Below are positions 12,001 to 24,735 of a stretch of DNA of 64,000 nucleotides, piece by piece (positions within the stretch are counted from its first letter, which is position 1; every line of letters begins with the position of its first letter). The translations under genes and the position numbers were made by a program. The notes beneath the pieces were generated by a model, which saw only the letters and a program-made list of their open reading frames with translations, searched no databases and was not told the DNA's origin. This stretch comes from Parapristionchus giblindavisi (lineage: Eukaryota; Nematoda; Chromadorea; Rhabditida; Diplogasteridae): the NCBI GenBank assembly GCA_943737045.1, contig CALSFV010000278.1:489255-553254 (forward strand), read 5' to 3'.

Positions 12001-14139
12001 TCTTACAGAGGGTAATTACCGTAACCCGACACGATCAATTTTATTGTTCGAGTACGGTTGACCGAGTCTGAACCTCCTTCTATGCTCTTATACCAACTGT
12101 CACTTCTATCAATAACAATAGTTACTCTTTTCTCATCATTCACTAATTTGGACCTATGAAAACCCTTTAGTCCTGTTGGGCATCCGATAGTATTTTGGCG
12201 AATTTTGTTAGAAATAGGCGAACTGGCGACTAGTCTCTACCTCTATCTGTATAGGAAGGAGTGACCATCGAGAGGTAGAGGTAGAGGTGTTAAGGGAGAA
12301 TTCACAAAGATGATTACATATTAATCACAGGATCTATATAGTCATTTGATGATAGATTACTGTATAGAGAGAAGGTCATAAGAATGGATCTATTTAAACG
12401 AATGAAAACATCTTGAAGATGTTACAGTAATCCATCTATCTCTCATACCGGAACTAGTCTATTACTATAGGGGGTTCTCTTTTTGGTTCTACTCTCTCCC
12501 TCTCTCTCTCTCCCTTCCCTCTCTCTCTCTCCCCCCCCCCCTCTCTCTATCCCCCCCTCTCTCCCTCTCTCTCTACCTCTCTCTCTCTTCATTTCGTTTA
12601 TGAGAGAGGTCACTGTTATGGGTGGCTATCCATTACTTGTCAACGCATCATTACGACAATTCAAATTTGTTCATCTCCCTCTCCCTCTCCCTCTCCCTCT
12701 CCCTCTCCCTCTCCCTCTCCCTCTCCCTCCTAGGCATGATCAGTCATTCTCCTATATTTAGTACTACACTGTCCTATATTCTCAAGTGACTTTTTCTTCT
12801 TCTCTCGACTCATTTGTACTTTCATTCCATTCCATACAGTAACACTCCCTCCATGGTCCCTTACTTTTAAACCACTTCCACCTCCCCTCCCCCTGCCTCT
12901 CCCCCCCTCTCTCCCTCTGCCTCTCCTCTCTCTCTATCATCTTCCATCTCCATTTGTAGTTCTCGACATTGGAAAAGGGAATAAGGATATATAGTCATAA
13001 AACAGCTACATCTGTTCCTTTTTATCCTTCCTCTCCCTCTCCCTCTCCCTCTCCCTCTCCCTCTCCCTCTCCCTCTCCCTCTCCCTCTCCTTCTCCATAT
13101 TGTTTCCCCTCTGCAAGTATCTTCCTTCTTATAGAGGAACAGATAGTAATTTATTGTCTCTTTTCAATCTCTTTTTTGGTCACTTTTATATCTCTAATAG
13201 ATGATCTCTCTCTACCTTTCACTCCTCGTTATTTCACTTTTTTATATCTCTCCCTCTCCCTCTCTCTCCCTCCCTCTCCCTCTCCCTCTCCCTCCCTCTC
13301 TCCCTCTCCCTCCCTCTCCCTCTCCCTCCCCTTTCATGGATTGACAGTTGTCATTGGATGAGTTGTTTCTCAATATCATTCATCAAATGGGGGAATATAC
13401 AGTATACAATGAGAAGATGAATAGTAACACTTATTCTTTTCGTATAACATATCCTTCAATAACAGTCAAACCGATCTATCCCATTTTAGTACTTTCAATT
13501 TAAGGAATAGATATTGTTATTAAACATTATTTTGTTGTAACATTATTAAGATATATCTGAATCGTTCCATCCATCACTCCCCATTCCTTCTCTTCTATTC
13601 ATTAGTCTATAGATCTATTCTATATCATTAAATGGCCTTATTCTTCCAAAGGAACCAATAGTCGACTATATGATAATGAATGAATAGTCATGAATAGTTG
13701 ATACTATTCCTCTCTCTACCTCTACCTCTCTCCCTCTCCCTCTCCCTCTCTCCCTCTCTCCCTCTCTCCCTCTCTCCCTCTCTCCCTCTCCCTCTCCCTC
13801 TCAACTCTTCATCTACTTCGGGGTTGGGGTCTATATAGTCAAACAGTACGAGTACAAATATACACTAGAGTGACCTCTTCTCTATCGAAGAAGAAGAAAC
13901 ACCCCTACATACTTCTTCCTCATTCTACTCTTGTATTCCTCTACCTCTTTGTACCTCTTCCTCTCCCTCTCCTTCTCTCCCTCTCCCTCTAACAGTGTAC
14001 TATATCTGAGTAGATCTCCGTTTCTTCATCCTCTTTTCTTCTTCTTTTCCAACCTTCAAATACTCTAAAACTTACTAGAGAATAGTGAAGAGGTGTTATC
14101 TATCGTTCCATGTTTTATATGGACTGAAATGTATGGTAA

Positions 14140-14350
14140 AGGAAGAGGGAGAGATCCTAGAGGGGGAGGGAGAGATCCTAGAGGGAGAGGGAGAGATCCT
14201 AGAGGGAGAGGGAGAGATCCTAGAGGGAGAGGGAGAGATCCTAGAGGGAGAGGGAGAGATCCTAGAGGGAGAGGGAGAGATCCTAGAGGGAGAGGGAGAG
14301 ATCCTAGAGGGAGAGATCCTAGAGGGAGAGGTAGAGGGAGAGGGAGAGAT
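14140..14350 (+). repeat. 21-bp higher-order repeat (GAGGGA unit with GATCCT spacer)
   Basis: A 21-bp unit, AGAGATCCTAGAGGGAGAGG plus one G, is repeated about nine times. It combines the domain's hexamer with a GATCCTA spacer. The translated heptapeptide repeats on both frames are by-products. Confidence 0.85.
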
Positions 14351-14436
14351 CTAACTTTGGATGTAGCTCACGACATCGCCATTGTATGATGGTATGTAAC
14401 GTGTACGCGAGACATATGATAAATTTATTGTATTGA

Positions 14437-14508
14437 TATTGAATGGACCAGTCGGTAGTGTGCCAATCTGCAGAGCGTGATTATGATGGTTCGAATCCCC
14501 GCTTAAGC
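14437..14508 (+). repeat. tRNA-like relic (tRNA pseudogene or SINE head)
   Basis: An A-box-like TGGACCAGTCGG (14444-14455) and a perfect B-box GGTTCGAATCC (14488-14498) are spaced 44 bp apart, exactly as in a tRNA. The acceptor and T stems do not pair, so it is not a functional tRNA. It may be a decayed tRNA or the Pol III head of a SINE. Confidence 0.5.
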
Positions 14509-15327
14509 TATTTCTTTTGCTGATTTTCACGAAGGTGAACGGATGAGTAAAGTGTAGTAGATGTTCTGAAGTAATTCAGTCGTTTCCTAAATCTCGTATA
14601 AACCATCTGTTAGGCATAAGAGAGAGGGAGAAGTAGGGAGAGGTAGAGGGAGGTGGAGAACGAGAGGGAGGGGGGCATAAAATAAGGAATGGTCTACTCT
14701 TTAGTACTACTCTCATAGTTGACCCTTATAGATTTGTACTCCTTACCCCCATCTCTATCTCTATCTCTCCCTCTTTACCTCTTACTATCTCAAGGGCAAC
14801 TTTTCACTCTCTATCTAACTCTTAACCTCTCCCTCTCCATCTCCCTCTCCCTCTCCCTCTCCCTCTCCCTCTCCCTCTCCCTCTCTCCCTCTCCCTTTAT
14901 CTATCAATATTCACTTTAGTATTCAATCATATCTATCATCCTCTATATCTTCTTCTTCTTCTTCTATTCAAATCGATCTCTATCATATCTTTCTCTCTAT
15001 CTTCTATCATCAAATTTTGTATGCAGTACCATTCTATTCTATCTCGATATTTTCCAATCACATTCTTCTATCTTCTCTCCCTCTCCCTTTGCCCTCTCTC
15101 CCTCTCCCTCTCCCTCTCCCTCTCCCTCTCCCTCTCCCTCTCCCTCTCCCTCTCCCTCTCCCTCCCTCTCCCTCTCCTTCTGATTCAGAGAAGTATCAAC
15201 TCGTATCATATCATACATTCATTCGTTGTGTCCATTCCTCTATTTACATCTCTATCATATATTTCATTCTTTTCTCTTTTCTATTCTATTATTATCTTTT
15301 TATCTATTGTTATTGGTGTTGGTTTTT

Positions 15328-15448
15328 TTAAAGGCACACCCCTAGCTAATTTGACTTTCCGCTCTGACAACATTCTCTCGTTGGCAAAGAAAGCGAGAGT
15401 ATGTCGCCAGAGCGCAGAGTTTCGTATTAGCTTGTGGGTTCACATTAA
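15328..15448. mobile_element. TTAA hairpin MITE, copy 1 (121 bp)
   Basis: It starts TTAAAGGCACACCCC and ends GTTCACATTAA. The inner arms are TTTCCGCTCTGACAAC and GTCGCCAGAGCGCAGAG around a centre with GAGAGTA / CTCTCG. Its length is identical to the copy at 61410-61530. A 143-codon open frame runs through it and has no protein meaning. Confidence 0.7.
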
Positions 15449-15575
15449 ATAAATCCAATTGACTTACGAAATTCCCTATCGATTGTATTCTGTGAATTCA
15501 ATATTATATTCATTCCATTTCGTATCCACAAGTGTTGTGTCATTATTATGAAATGTTACAGTATCGTGGATCCTG

Positions 15576-15681
15576 TTAAAGACACACCCCAAAGATCATT
15601 TGAAACTCTCCGCTCTGGCAATGCTCTCTCGCTTTCTTTGCCTACGAGAAAGTTTTGCCAGAGCGAACTCTTTTAATTTAA
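15576..15681. mobile_element. TTAA hairpin MITE, copy 2 (right end truncated)
   Basis: It begins TTAAAGACACACCCC, followed by ACTCTCCGCTCTGGCAATGC, the centre TCTCGCTTTCTTTGCC, and the return arm TTTTGCCAGAGCGAA. The expected right terminus (GGTGTGTCTTTAA) is missing. Confidence 0.65.
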
Positions 15682-18600
15682 AACAGTTATATCTCTTGTA
15701 ACTATAATTTGTCATTGTGATACTTAAATGTCTAATGGAGGAAAGAAGGTCAATTGTGAATAAATGAATAGAGATGAATGAAAGGAAACCAAATGTAGAA
15801 ATGTACGTGTAAAGGGTGCGCTAAGGAGGCCTACTTTTACTAGATCTCTCCCTCTACCTCTAGATATTGTATCTATCATAATACGATAATGTTAGACTTA
15901 ATTCTGTCATTGTTACGAAATGTTCTGATCCACTTCTTCACAACTATGGCATAACTAACATTATCATACCATGAATACTATGACGATAAACCATTATACT
16001 CCTTTTGATATCTATTCATAGTAATGACGTCTCTCTATTCTGAATGCTCCCTCTTCACTTTTACACTGAAGTAGATATGAGACATGTGGTCAAATGAGAA
16101 ATGAACTGTTACAGGAGCAGAGGGAGAGGGAGAGGGAGAGGGAGAGAATAAGGAGAGGGAGAAGGAGAGGGAGAGAGATGGGAATGTTTCAAAATGTTGA
16201 TTGATGAAGTGCTGCTATTGCAGCTGTGTTGTACAGTAATAGATGGATTGTATCTACTCCCTCTTGGATCTCTCCCTCTCCCTTTTCCATTCTCCCTCTC
16301 TCTCCCTCTCCTTCTACCTCTACCTCTCTCCTTCTACCTCTCCCTCTCCTCTCCCTTTCCTTCTCCCTCTCCTTCTCCTTCTACCTCTACTCATCTTCTA
16401 CTTATTCCAACTCTGTCTCTTTCTTAAAAGAGGGATTGGTACACGAGAATGGCTATGTAACTGCTTGACCCAGTACGGGTACCCTTTCTCCCTCTCCTTC
16501 TCCCTCTTCCTCTCTCTCCCTCTCCATCTTTGTACTTCTCTCCTCTTCTCCTCCCTTGATCCATCTTTTCCTCTACTCAACAAAAGTAGTTATTACTTAC
16601 TCATTCTTAAGCTGCTTACCTTTTCTCGCCCTCTTAATGTATATCACTCATCTGTCCCCTCTCCCTCTCCTTCTCTCCCTCTCCCTCTCTCTCCCTCTCC
16701 CTCTCTCTCCCTCTCCCTCTCCCTCTCCCTCTCCCTCTCCCTCTCCCTCTCCCTCTCCCTCTCCCTCTACCTCTCTCTCCCTCTACCTCTACCTCTCCCT
16801 CTCCCTCTCCTTCTGGATACTATCTACCATATTCTCTTCATTCAATCATCTACTAATTCTTTCACTAAACGAGATCTTGTTTCAAGTTCCCATTACCCTT
16901 TCTCTTCTTATTCTCCTTGTTTATGCTCACTCACTATATTCCATCCTTACCTCTCCCTCTCCCTCTCTCCCTCTCCTTATTCCTCCCTCCCTCTCCCTCT
17001 CCTTATTCCTCTCTCCCTCTCCCTCTCCTCCTCCCCCTCACTGTGCCCTCTTCTATCACTGTAGGGAGTCTTACGTGTTAGTGATAAAGAGAAGTCGGTC
17101 AATTGATAATCTGTAGTATATGATAGAGAGTGCGGGAGAGGAAGAGGGAGAGGGAGAGAGGAAGAGGGAGAGAGAGAGGGAGAGGGAGAGGGAGAGGAAA
17201 GGGAGAGGGAGAGGAAAGGGTATGATATTAGAATGTCTCAGTGTGTAGTCGCCCATCCTAGGTTAGTAGGTAGAATGGAGATGTCTATCTCTCCCTCTCT
17301 CCCCTCTCCCTCTCCTTCTCTCTCCCTCTCCCTCCCTGAGGGGAGAGGGACATACCTTTATCTCTTCTTGTCTATCATTCCAGTACTACAGTGCACAGCG
17401 ATATCTCTTATCCTCCCCCTCTCTCCCTCTCCCTCTCCCTCTCCCTCTCTACCTCTTCCCCTCTACCTCTTCCCCTCTCTCCTCTACCTCTACTAGGTAT
17501 CTTCCCCATCTCCATGCTCTACTTTCAGTTTTAGCTTCATTCTCTTGTCCTTCTTCTTTTGATCACAAAAGTAGATCTTGGATAGAGACAATATCTCTAC
17601 CTCTCCTTATTTCTCCCTCTCCCTCTCCCTCTATCAATCATAAGTGATGCTTCTCCTTCTCCTTCTATGTCTCATTCACTTAGTATCCTCGTTTGTCGGT
17701 ATTCCTTCTGAGAGAAATGACCAGACTGACAACGGCATCACTAACAGATGCTATCCCTCTCTACCGCTCTCTATCTCTCCCTCTCCCTCTCTTCCTCTCC
17801 CTCTCCCCTCTCTTCATCTCCTCCTCTCTCCCTCTAGGATCTCTCCCTCTCATCAGTATGTCTGTTTCTATGTGGTATATGCATATATTACCTAGTATAT
17901 GAGTGATGGACGATTACACTATCATCTCCATCTCCATCATATCATCTATTTATTCACACTAGAGACTACTATACTATTGTACTGTGAATGTATATTCTAA
18001 ATATTTGTGCTTGAATATGATCGTTGATCTTTGATCTTTGTGTCTTAACCATTCCCTAATCATGAACAGTTATTCATAAGAGGAGTTCATATATCCTTTG
18101 ATTCTTCTTCATTGAATAGATAGACTAATATCTTCATCATCTTCTATTACTCTTCCATTTCTCTATCCAATCTCATTCATTCATTTATTGTAATAGAAGG
18201 ACTACGTGGTCACAATCTCTCCCTCTCCTTCTACTTCTGACTCTCCCTCTCCTTCTACTTCTTCCTCTCCCTCTCCCTCTCCCTCTTCTCCCTCCCTCTT
18301 CATCTACTCTTCAGAGTAGCCAGTGTACTTTTGTGATAGATTGATCATTCCTCTCTTTCTCTCCCTCTCTATCTCTTCTCTTTCTATGAATGAAACTATA
18401 TTATTAATCTCTTCCTCTTCATAAGGGAGTACGGTAGTGTTTAAGTAATGCGCTATTCGTGTATGAACGAGAAAAGGGAATATATAAGAGTGAAAGGGAG
18501 ACATTAACTTGTGGATAGAGGGAGAGGTAGAGGGAGAGGGAGAGGGAGAGGGAGAGAGAATGAACTAGTCGAGAGTACGTCCATTCCTATCTATCTTTCA

Positions 18601-19304
18601 TCTTTTACTCTTTCTTTTTCCTGTTTATGAGAGGGTTCGAGAATAGAGACTGTATATGAAGATGTTGAATATCAGAGTAGATAGAGGTAGAGGGAGAGAT
18701 AGGGTTAGAAAGTTGTCTCATTATTGGTTCTCGTGAGGTGGTTATCACTAGTGTATACATAGTCTCTTCTATTCTATCAAAAGAAGAAGGGGAGGTGTTA
18801 GCACTAATAGATGGATAATCAAGAGTCTGACACAATGAAGTTGCTATATTGGGATACTGTAGGAGGATACTGTATTATCGATGAATGATTCAATTACTGT
18901 AGTTGTTCAGCCGTTATTGAAGGGACGTCACGAATCTGACACAAACAACACTATATCAAAACGAGTTGCATGACTACTATAGCTCATTGGTTGTATTGTA
19001 CTGTAAGGGTACTGTAACTAGTACAAATATGAACTACTCTTACCGAATACAGAGATGCAGTATTAAGTGTATATTATTTGGAAGGTGATGAACTTTTCGA
19101 TAAGTTTATCTAGATGCATACATATTTGTCCAGTCTTCATGTATTTCGGTCACTCATTCACTCATACCATTCCTCTTCTTCATCTTCATCTTCATTTTTC
19201 ACATAAATCTTCTTCTATATATGCTACTTCTTTGCCTCTCGACACACATTTACAAAAGGAACGATCGACAACCATCGTTTATTCTAGTAGTTATCCTCCC
19301 TCTC

Positions 19305-19395
19305 CCTCGTGGATCTCTCCCTCTCCCTCTTGGATCTCTCCCTCTCCCTCTTGGATCTCTCCCTCTCCCTCTTGGATCTCTCCCTCTCCTTCTAT
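19305..19395 (-). repeat. 21-bp higher-order repeat, inverted relative to 14140-14350
   Basis: The unit TTGGATCTCTCCCTCTCCCT plus C repeats about four times. Its reverse complement matches the 21-bp unit of the array at 14140, with GATCCAA in place of GATCCTA. Both arrays therefore derive from one compound unit that exists in both orientations. Confidence 0.75.
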
Positions 19396-21405
19396 AGGAT
19401 GTGACTATTGGATATCTAGAATGAGTTATACCATATAAGGGGAGGTTCCTCCTCCTCTTCTTCTTCTTCTTCCTAATATCATATACTCACTTGAACTATA
19501 TAATCTTCATTCTCTTCATATCTAATTGTATTGATCATATCCATGTATAGTTATATCCCATCTCCCCATCTCCGTTCATTCCTATCTCTCTCCCTCTTGG
19601 ATCCTCCCTCCCCCTCTCCCTCTTTGATCCCTCCCTCTCCCTTACTTTCTCCCTCTCCCTCTTCATCTTCTCATTCATATTGACACTCTACTATCAACTC
19701 GCCATATCTCCGTATTGCCCCCCTAAGGTCTCCTGTACAGTCGAGGACAACTCTTGAGGATATCTCTCCCTCTCCTTTTCTATCCTTCTCTCCCTCTCTT
19801 TCTCTCTCCTCTCCCTCTTCTTTTCTTTACTCTCGTCTACTCTAACATAGTTGAATTGAGAGGAGAGAAAGTACCATCTACGGTGACTTCTACCTTTACA
19901 GTGTGTATTCAGCAAATCTCCTAGCTTCTCTCTCCCTCTCCCTCTACCTCTCCCTCTCCCTCTCCCTCTCCCTCTCCCTCTTCCTCTCATGGATAGGTCA
20001 GTGTATCTCTTGACTCAACTGTTTCACCATCACTCCTCCTTCTTCTCTATATACACAGAGTGATCGCCCCAAGGATTTTCTTTCTTTCCCTCAAAAGTCA
20101 GTGTTGAGAGGGTCGAGAGGGAGAGGGAGAGGGAGAGGGAGAGGGAGGGGGAGAGGGAGAGGGAGAGGGAGAGGTAGAGGGAGAGGGAGAGATGTCTCAA
20201 CTGGACGATATCACAGAGAAGGAGAAGAGTACTCTCGGAATAGAAGAAGAGTAGACGATGGGAGAAGAAGCGACAGTTGGTTTCTGACTCTCTCTCCCTC
20301 TCCCTCTCCTTCTACCTCTCCCTCTCTCCTCCCTCTCCCTCTCCCGCTTCTCTCCTCCCTCCTCTGACCACTCTTTACACTCTTAGTGTACTTACTCGTA
20401 GTATAGAATGAGTCTTCTTCATCTTCTTCTTATCTCTTTTCCTTCTTTATCTACTACAGTATTATTTCTTCTTCTCCTTATCCTTCTCTTCCTCTCTCCT
20501 TCTCCCTCTTCATTCCCCTTCTATCATTGGCTGTCTCTCCCTCTTCTTCTTCAACCGGTTACTAACTAGTAGATGAGACTCCGCCCCCTCCCCCTCTCTA
20601 GGTTACTACGGTAACAACATCCCTCATATGGAGAGGGAGAGGGAGAGGGAGAGGGAGAGGGAGAGGGAGAGGGAGAGGGAGAAAAAGGAGGTCTTCTCTT
20701 CTCTCAATGATCATAATGATACATTGGTCTGTATAATCAACTGATATAACTGAAGAAGAAGATGGACAATGTCCATGATTGACTTATAGTACGAATGCAT
20801 TTATACTATCTTTCATCTTTCTCTCCCTCTCTCTCCCTCTACCTCTCTATTCCTCTCCCTCTCCCTCTCCCTCTCCCTCTCCCTCTCCCTCTCCCTCTGT
20901 ACCTCTACCTTATACCGATCCTCTTCCTCCTCTCTTCAACCGGTCTATTCATTCACTTTATCTCGTCTTCCATTCAGTTTTGTCCCAATGAGTGATAGAG
21001 TGAATGAAATAGTAAGAAGAAGATGAAGGGATGGATATACCGTACCCTCTCCATATATAGACTATCCTAAGAGTATCCCTCTCCCTCTCCCTCTCCCTTT
21101 CTCCCTCTCCCTCCCTCTCCCTCTCGATAGAGTCAGTTACATGTCCATTCTGTATCGTTTACTTCTCTCTTCGTTCTATTCTTCAAACAACACAAAGAGA
21201 GACTGTTTCTTCTCCCCATAGTGTGTGCTATTCCTTGTGAGGGAGAGATCTCTCCCTCTCCCTCTCCCTCTGTCCCTCTCCCTCTACCTCTCCATCCCTC
21301 CCTCTCTCTATCCTCCCTTCGGAGACTGTATTAGATTACGATATGTTTGTTATCTATTCTCTTGGATGGAATGAGACATAATGACTTTCTCCCTCTCCCC
21401 CTTCT

Positions 21406-21451
<46 letters not shown>

Positions 21452-23133
21452 TACAGAGTGAGAGGACAATTCATACCAGATTGGATAACAATTTTTCCAC
21501 ATACAGAAACATCTACTACCTCTCCCTCTCCCTTCTCTGTCATCCCTCTCCCTCTCCCTCTCCCTCTATACAGATGTTAGTTCTGGAATAGAAGTTGGAG
21601 TTGTCGTGCACTCTTGTACAAGATGCTACACAAAGAGGTAGACCACCCTCCTCCATTCTCTCCCTCTCCTTCTTCTCCCTCTCCCTCTCTACCTCTTGGA
21701 TCCTACTCTCGTCCTTCTTCTTGCCCTCAAGTCTTCACTAGTCTTCTACAACCTCGTGGCAGCAACTGTTTAGTAAGAAGGGTAGAGGTAGAGAGGGAGA
21801 GGGATAGGGAGAGGGAGAGATAGAGAGAGAAAAGGAGAGGGAGAGGACACCAGAAGGACACATCTACTAGTCATTCTATTGACCATTGAATATTACACAA
21901 TTCATTCAACTCTTCTATCTCTACTTTATCTTCTTCTTCTTCTTCTTCATTTACTCTTTGACCTCTTCATTCATTCTATTCGTATTCTAATATTAGTATT
22001 ATTATGACTAACATTGACTAAATGATCATCATCTTTATGAATTCTAACTCATTTTGTAATCTAGATCAAGTAATAAATCAATAAGTCAATGAATATATAG
22101 AGTATTCCATGTATTGATTCATCTGATTTCATACTCTTCTTCATCTTCTTCTTTCATACAATCATAGTGTCATGTGTTTCAATTGAAAGATTGTGTCCTC
22201 TCTATCTCTTCGCCCTCCCTCTCCCTCTCCCTCTCCTTCTCTCTCCCTCTCCCTCTCCTTCTCTCCCTCTCCCTCTATGATGTACTTCTACTCTCATATT
22301 CTACTTCTACTTGTATACTTCTTCTTCGTTGCCATAAGTGACCTCATCTTCTTCCATTGTAGAAGAGTTGTGAATGAACTATGAGTGATAGGTACTATTA
22401 GTATACTCTCCCTCTCCCTCTCCCTCTCCCTCTCCCTCTCCCTCTCCCTCTCCCTCTCCCTCTCCCTCTCCCTCTCCCTCTTGATTACCCTTAGGGTAGA
22501 GGGAGAGGGAGAGAGATGGAAGATGGTATTTGATATTGAGTGATAAGTAGAATAGATACATGGATTGATAACAACTATGCCTGCCTCTGAGAGAGGAATG
22601 AAGAGAGGAAGAAGAAAGTACTAGATACCTCTCTCCCTCTACCTCTCTCCCTCTCCCTCTCCCTCTCCCTCTTCTTCTCCCTCTCCCTCTCCCTCTCTCA
22701 CTTTCATTCACCTTCTACTCACTTTATCATTTTACGCGCTAAAATAATGACGTAGTACTACGGATTATTACCTATTACTTCGATTGTCTTAATATTACTG
22801 TAATTACTGTACTTTGTTTATCGTGAACTGATTATATTCTCAATATCTTCATTTGATTACTGTAGCATTGTCCTTTCAATCTCTTTCTGTTTCTCTTTCT
22901 ATCTATCTTAAGAAGGGGGCACAGACCTTTTCTGGAGAAGTTTTCCATTCCTTAAGTCTATTAGTACGATTATGTCTCTCTCCCTCTCCCTCTCCCTCTC
23001 CTCCCCTCTCCCTCTCCCTTTCTCTACTTTCTCCCTCTACCCCTGTCTTCTCCTCCTCCCTTCTTATTCTTGGAGTGTCCGTTCAACTGTTTGTATATGT
23101 CTCTATTCGCTTCTTCTTTAAGATGTCTTCTAT

Positions 23134-23253
23134 CTCTCCCTCTCCCTCTGTCCCTCTCCCTCTCCCTCTCCCTCTCCCTCTCCCTCTCCCTCTCCCTCTC
23201 CCTCTCCCTCTCCCTCTCCCTCTCCCTCTCCCTCTCCCTCTCCCTCTCCCTCT
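23134..23253 (-). repeat. (TCCCTC)n array, about 20 perfect units
   Basis: Near-perfect hexamer tract with purines on the - strand, among the most uniform arrays of the domain. Confidence 0.9.
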
Positions 23254-24410
23254 AGTCACCTTCAGGAGGGGATAGAACTCCATTTGTGTCACAGTAGACA
23301 CTTCATTCATAGTGATCTACTCTGTATACAATACTCTTCTATTCATTCATTCTTACTCTATTCCCATATCAATCAATCATAAGAGGTCAATCCATACTCT
23401 CTCTCTGTCTTATTCTTGTTAATGCCATTACTACCTACTATAGATCTCTCCCTCTCCCTCTTATCCCCTCCTCTCTCCCTCTCCCTCTCCCTCCTCTCTC
23501 CCTCTCCCTCTCTTTCTCTATCGTCTCTTCATAATCTTCTTGTCTCTAATCTCTCAATGGGTATTACCTCATTCATAATATTCTCACATTAGATAGTGTC
23601 ACATATTGTCTTCTACTCTCTCATAGGTCAATCCTATTCTCTTCTCTTCTATTCTATTCCATATATTGTATATACTATCTATCTATCTATACCATTCCCT
23701 CTCCATATCATTCCTCTTATCTCTATTCATTCATACAATATACTCATAGTGTCAAATAAGTTAAAACTATCAAAGTGTCTATCTCTATCTCTTCTCTATA
23801 CTTACTAGTACTCGTCTCTTATCTCAATATTGGTTATATAGTATCTACTATCAAATAGTTCTCGATTACTACGTGTCTAAACAGTTTCGACCTCATGAGA
23901 GTAGATCATTGGAAAGGGAGAGAGGGAGAGGGAGAGGGAGAGTGAGAGGGAGAGATAGGTTGGAGGTACAGTCAAACGGTCAGTAATAGTATTCTCGCAC
24001 GCTCTCTTTACACAATCTCTATACTGTCTCAAAAATTGAAAGGGCTACTTACTCTAGTAGTACTACTTCTATCTCTCGATCTCTCCCTCTCTCTCTCTCT
24101 CGTTCTATTCAACTTCTCAATATCTTCTCTCATCACTTACTTGCATTTCAATAGTTCTCATCCATTCTTTTTAACCAGTTTTTTATTCCTTCGTTCATCT
24201 TGTCCCCCTCTATCCTCTCATATCCTTCATATCGTCCTTACAGAATCATCATCAGATCGTCGTTATCTTAGAAGGGACGACGTCTTCGTCTTCTCCTCTT
24301 TAGTAGTTAAGTAGACTAGAAGAAAGAAGAACATTATAGGAATCTATTAGAAGAATAGAAGAAGTATGCCTGAGAAGGTGCGTTTTACTATTTATATACA
24401 CTTATTATCA

Positions 24411-24700
24411 TCTCTCCCTCTCCCTTTCTCTCCCTCTCCCTCTCCCTCTCCCTCTCCCTCTCCCTCTCCCTCTCCCTCTCCCTCTCCCTCTCCCTTTCTC
24501 TCCCTCTCCCTTTCTCTCCCTCTCCCTCTCCCTTTCTCTCCCTCTCCCTCTCCCTCTCCCTCTCCCTCTCCCTCTCCCTTTCTCTCCCTCTCCCTCTCCC
24601 TCTCCCTCTCCCTCTCCCTCTCCCTCTCCCTCTCCCTCTCCCTCTCCCTCTCCCTTTCTCTCCCTCTCCCTTTCTCTACCTCTCCCTCTCCCTCTACCTC
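24411..24700 (-). repeat. (TCCCTC)n array with TTTCTC interruptions, directly upstream of the BED gene
   Basis: About 290 bp of hexamers, with CCCTTTCTCTCC variants at irregular spacing. It ends about 35 bp before the first recognisable exon of the zinc-finger gene, so it lies either in its promoter or in an upstream intron. Confidence 0.9.
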
Positions 24701-24735
24701 TCTATCATTTAATCTATTCACTCTTCCTTATTCAG

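Larger units (their letters stand above)
6600..24700. repeat. 18-kb domain of dispersed GAGGGA/TCCCTC hexamer arrays
   Basis: Dozens of arrays of the hexamer GAGGGA (purines on +) or TCCCTC (pyrimidines on +) are separated by 100-800 bp of unremarkable AT-rich DNA. The orientation alternates repeatedly. Purines are on + for example at 6600-6668, 6967-7386, 11015-11095, 14140-14350, 17135-17220, 20107-20190 and 20626-20682. Pyrimidines are on + for example at 9995-10106, 12675-12729, 13028-13094, 15076-15178, 16654-16815, 22405-22482, 23134-23253 and 24411-24700. The long open frames here (Ser-Pro, Leu-Pro, Gly-Arg or Glu-Gly repeats) are translations of the repeat, not genes. Between arrays I see no recognisable protein-coding gene. 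Confidence 0.85.

Noticed and set aside
14437..14508. Functional tRNA
   Set aside because: The acceptor and T-arm strands do not pair (GATGG against CCCCG), so only the promoter boxes survive.
6600..24700. Telomeric repeat
   Set aside because: Nematode telomeres are TTAGGC repeats; the hexamer here is GAGGGA and changes strand repeatedly.
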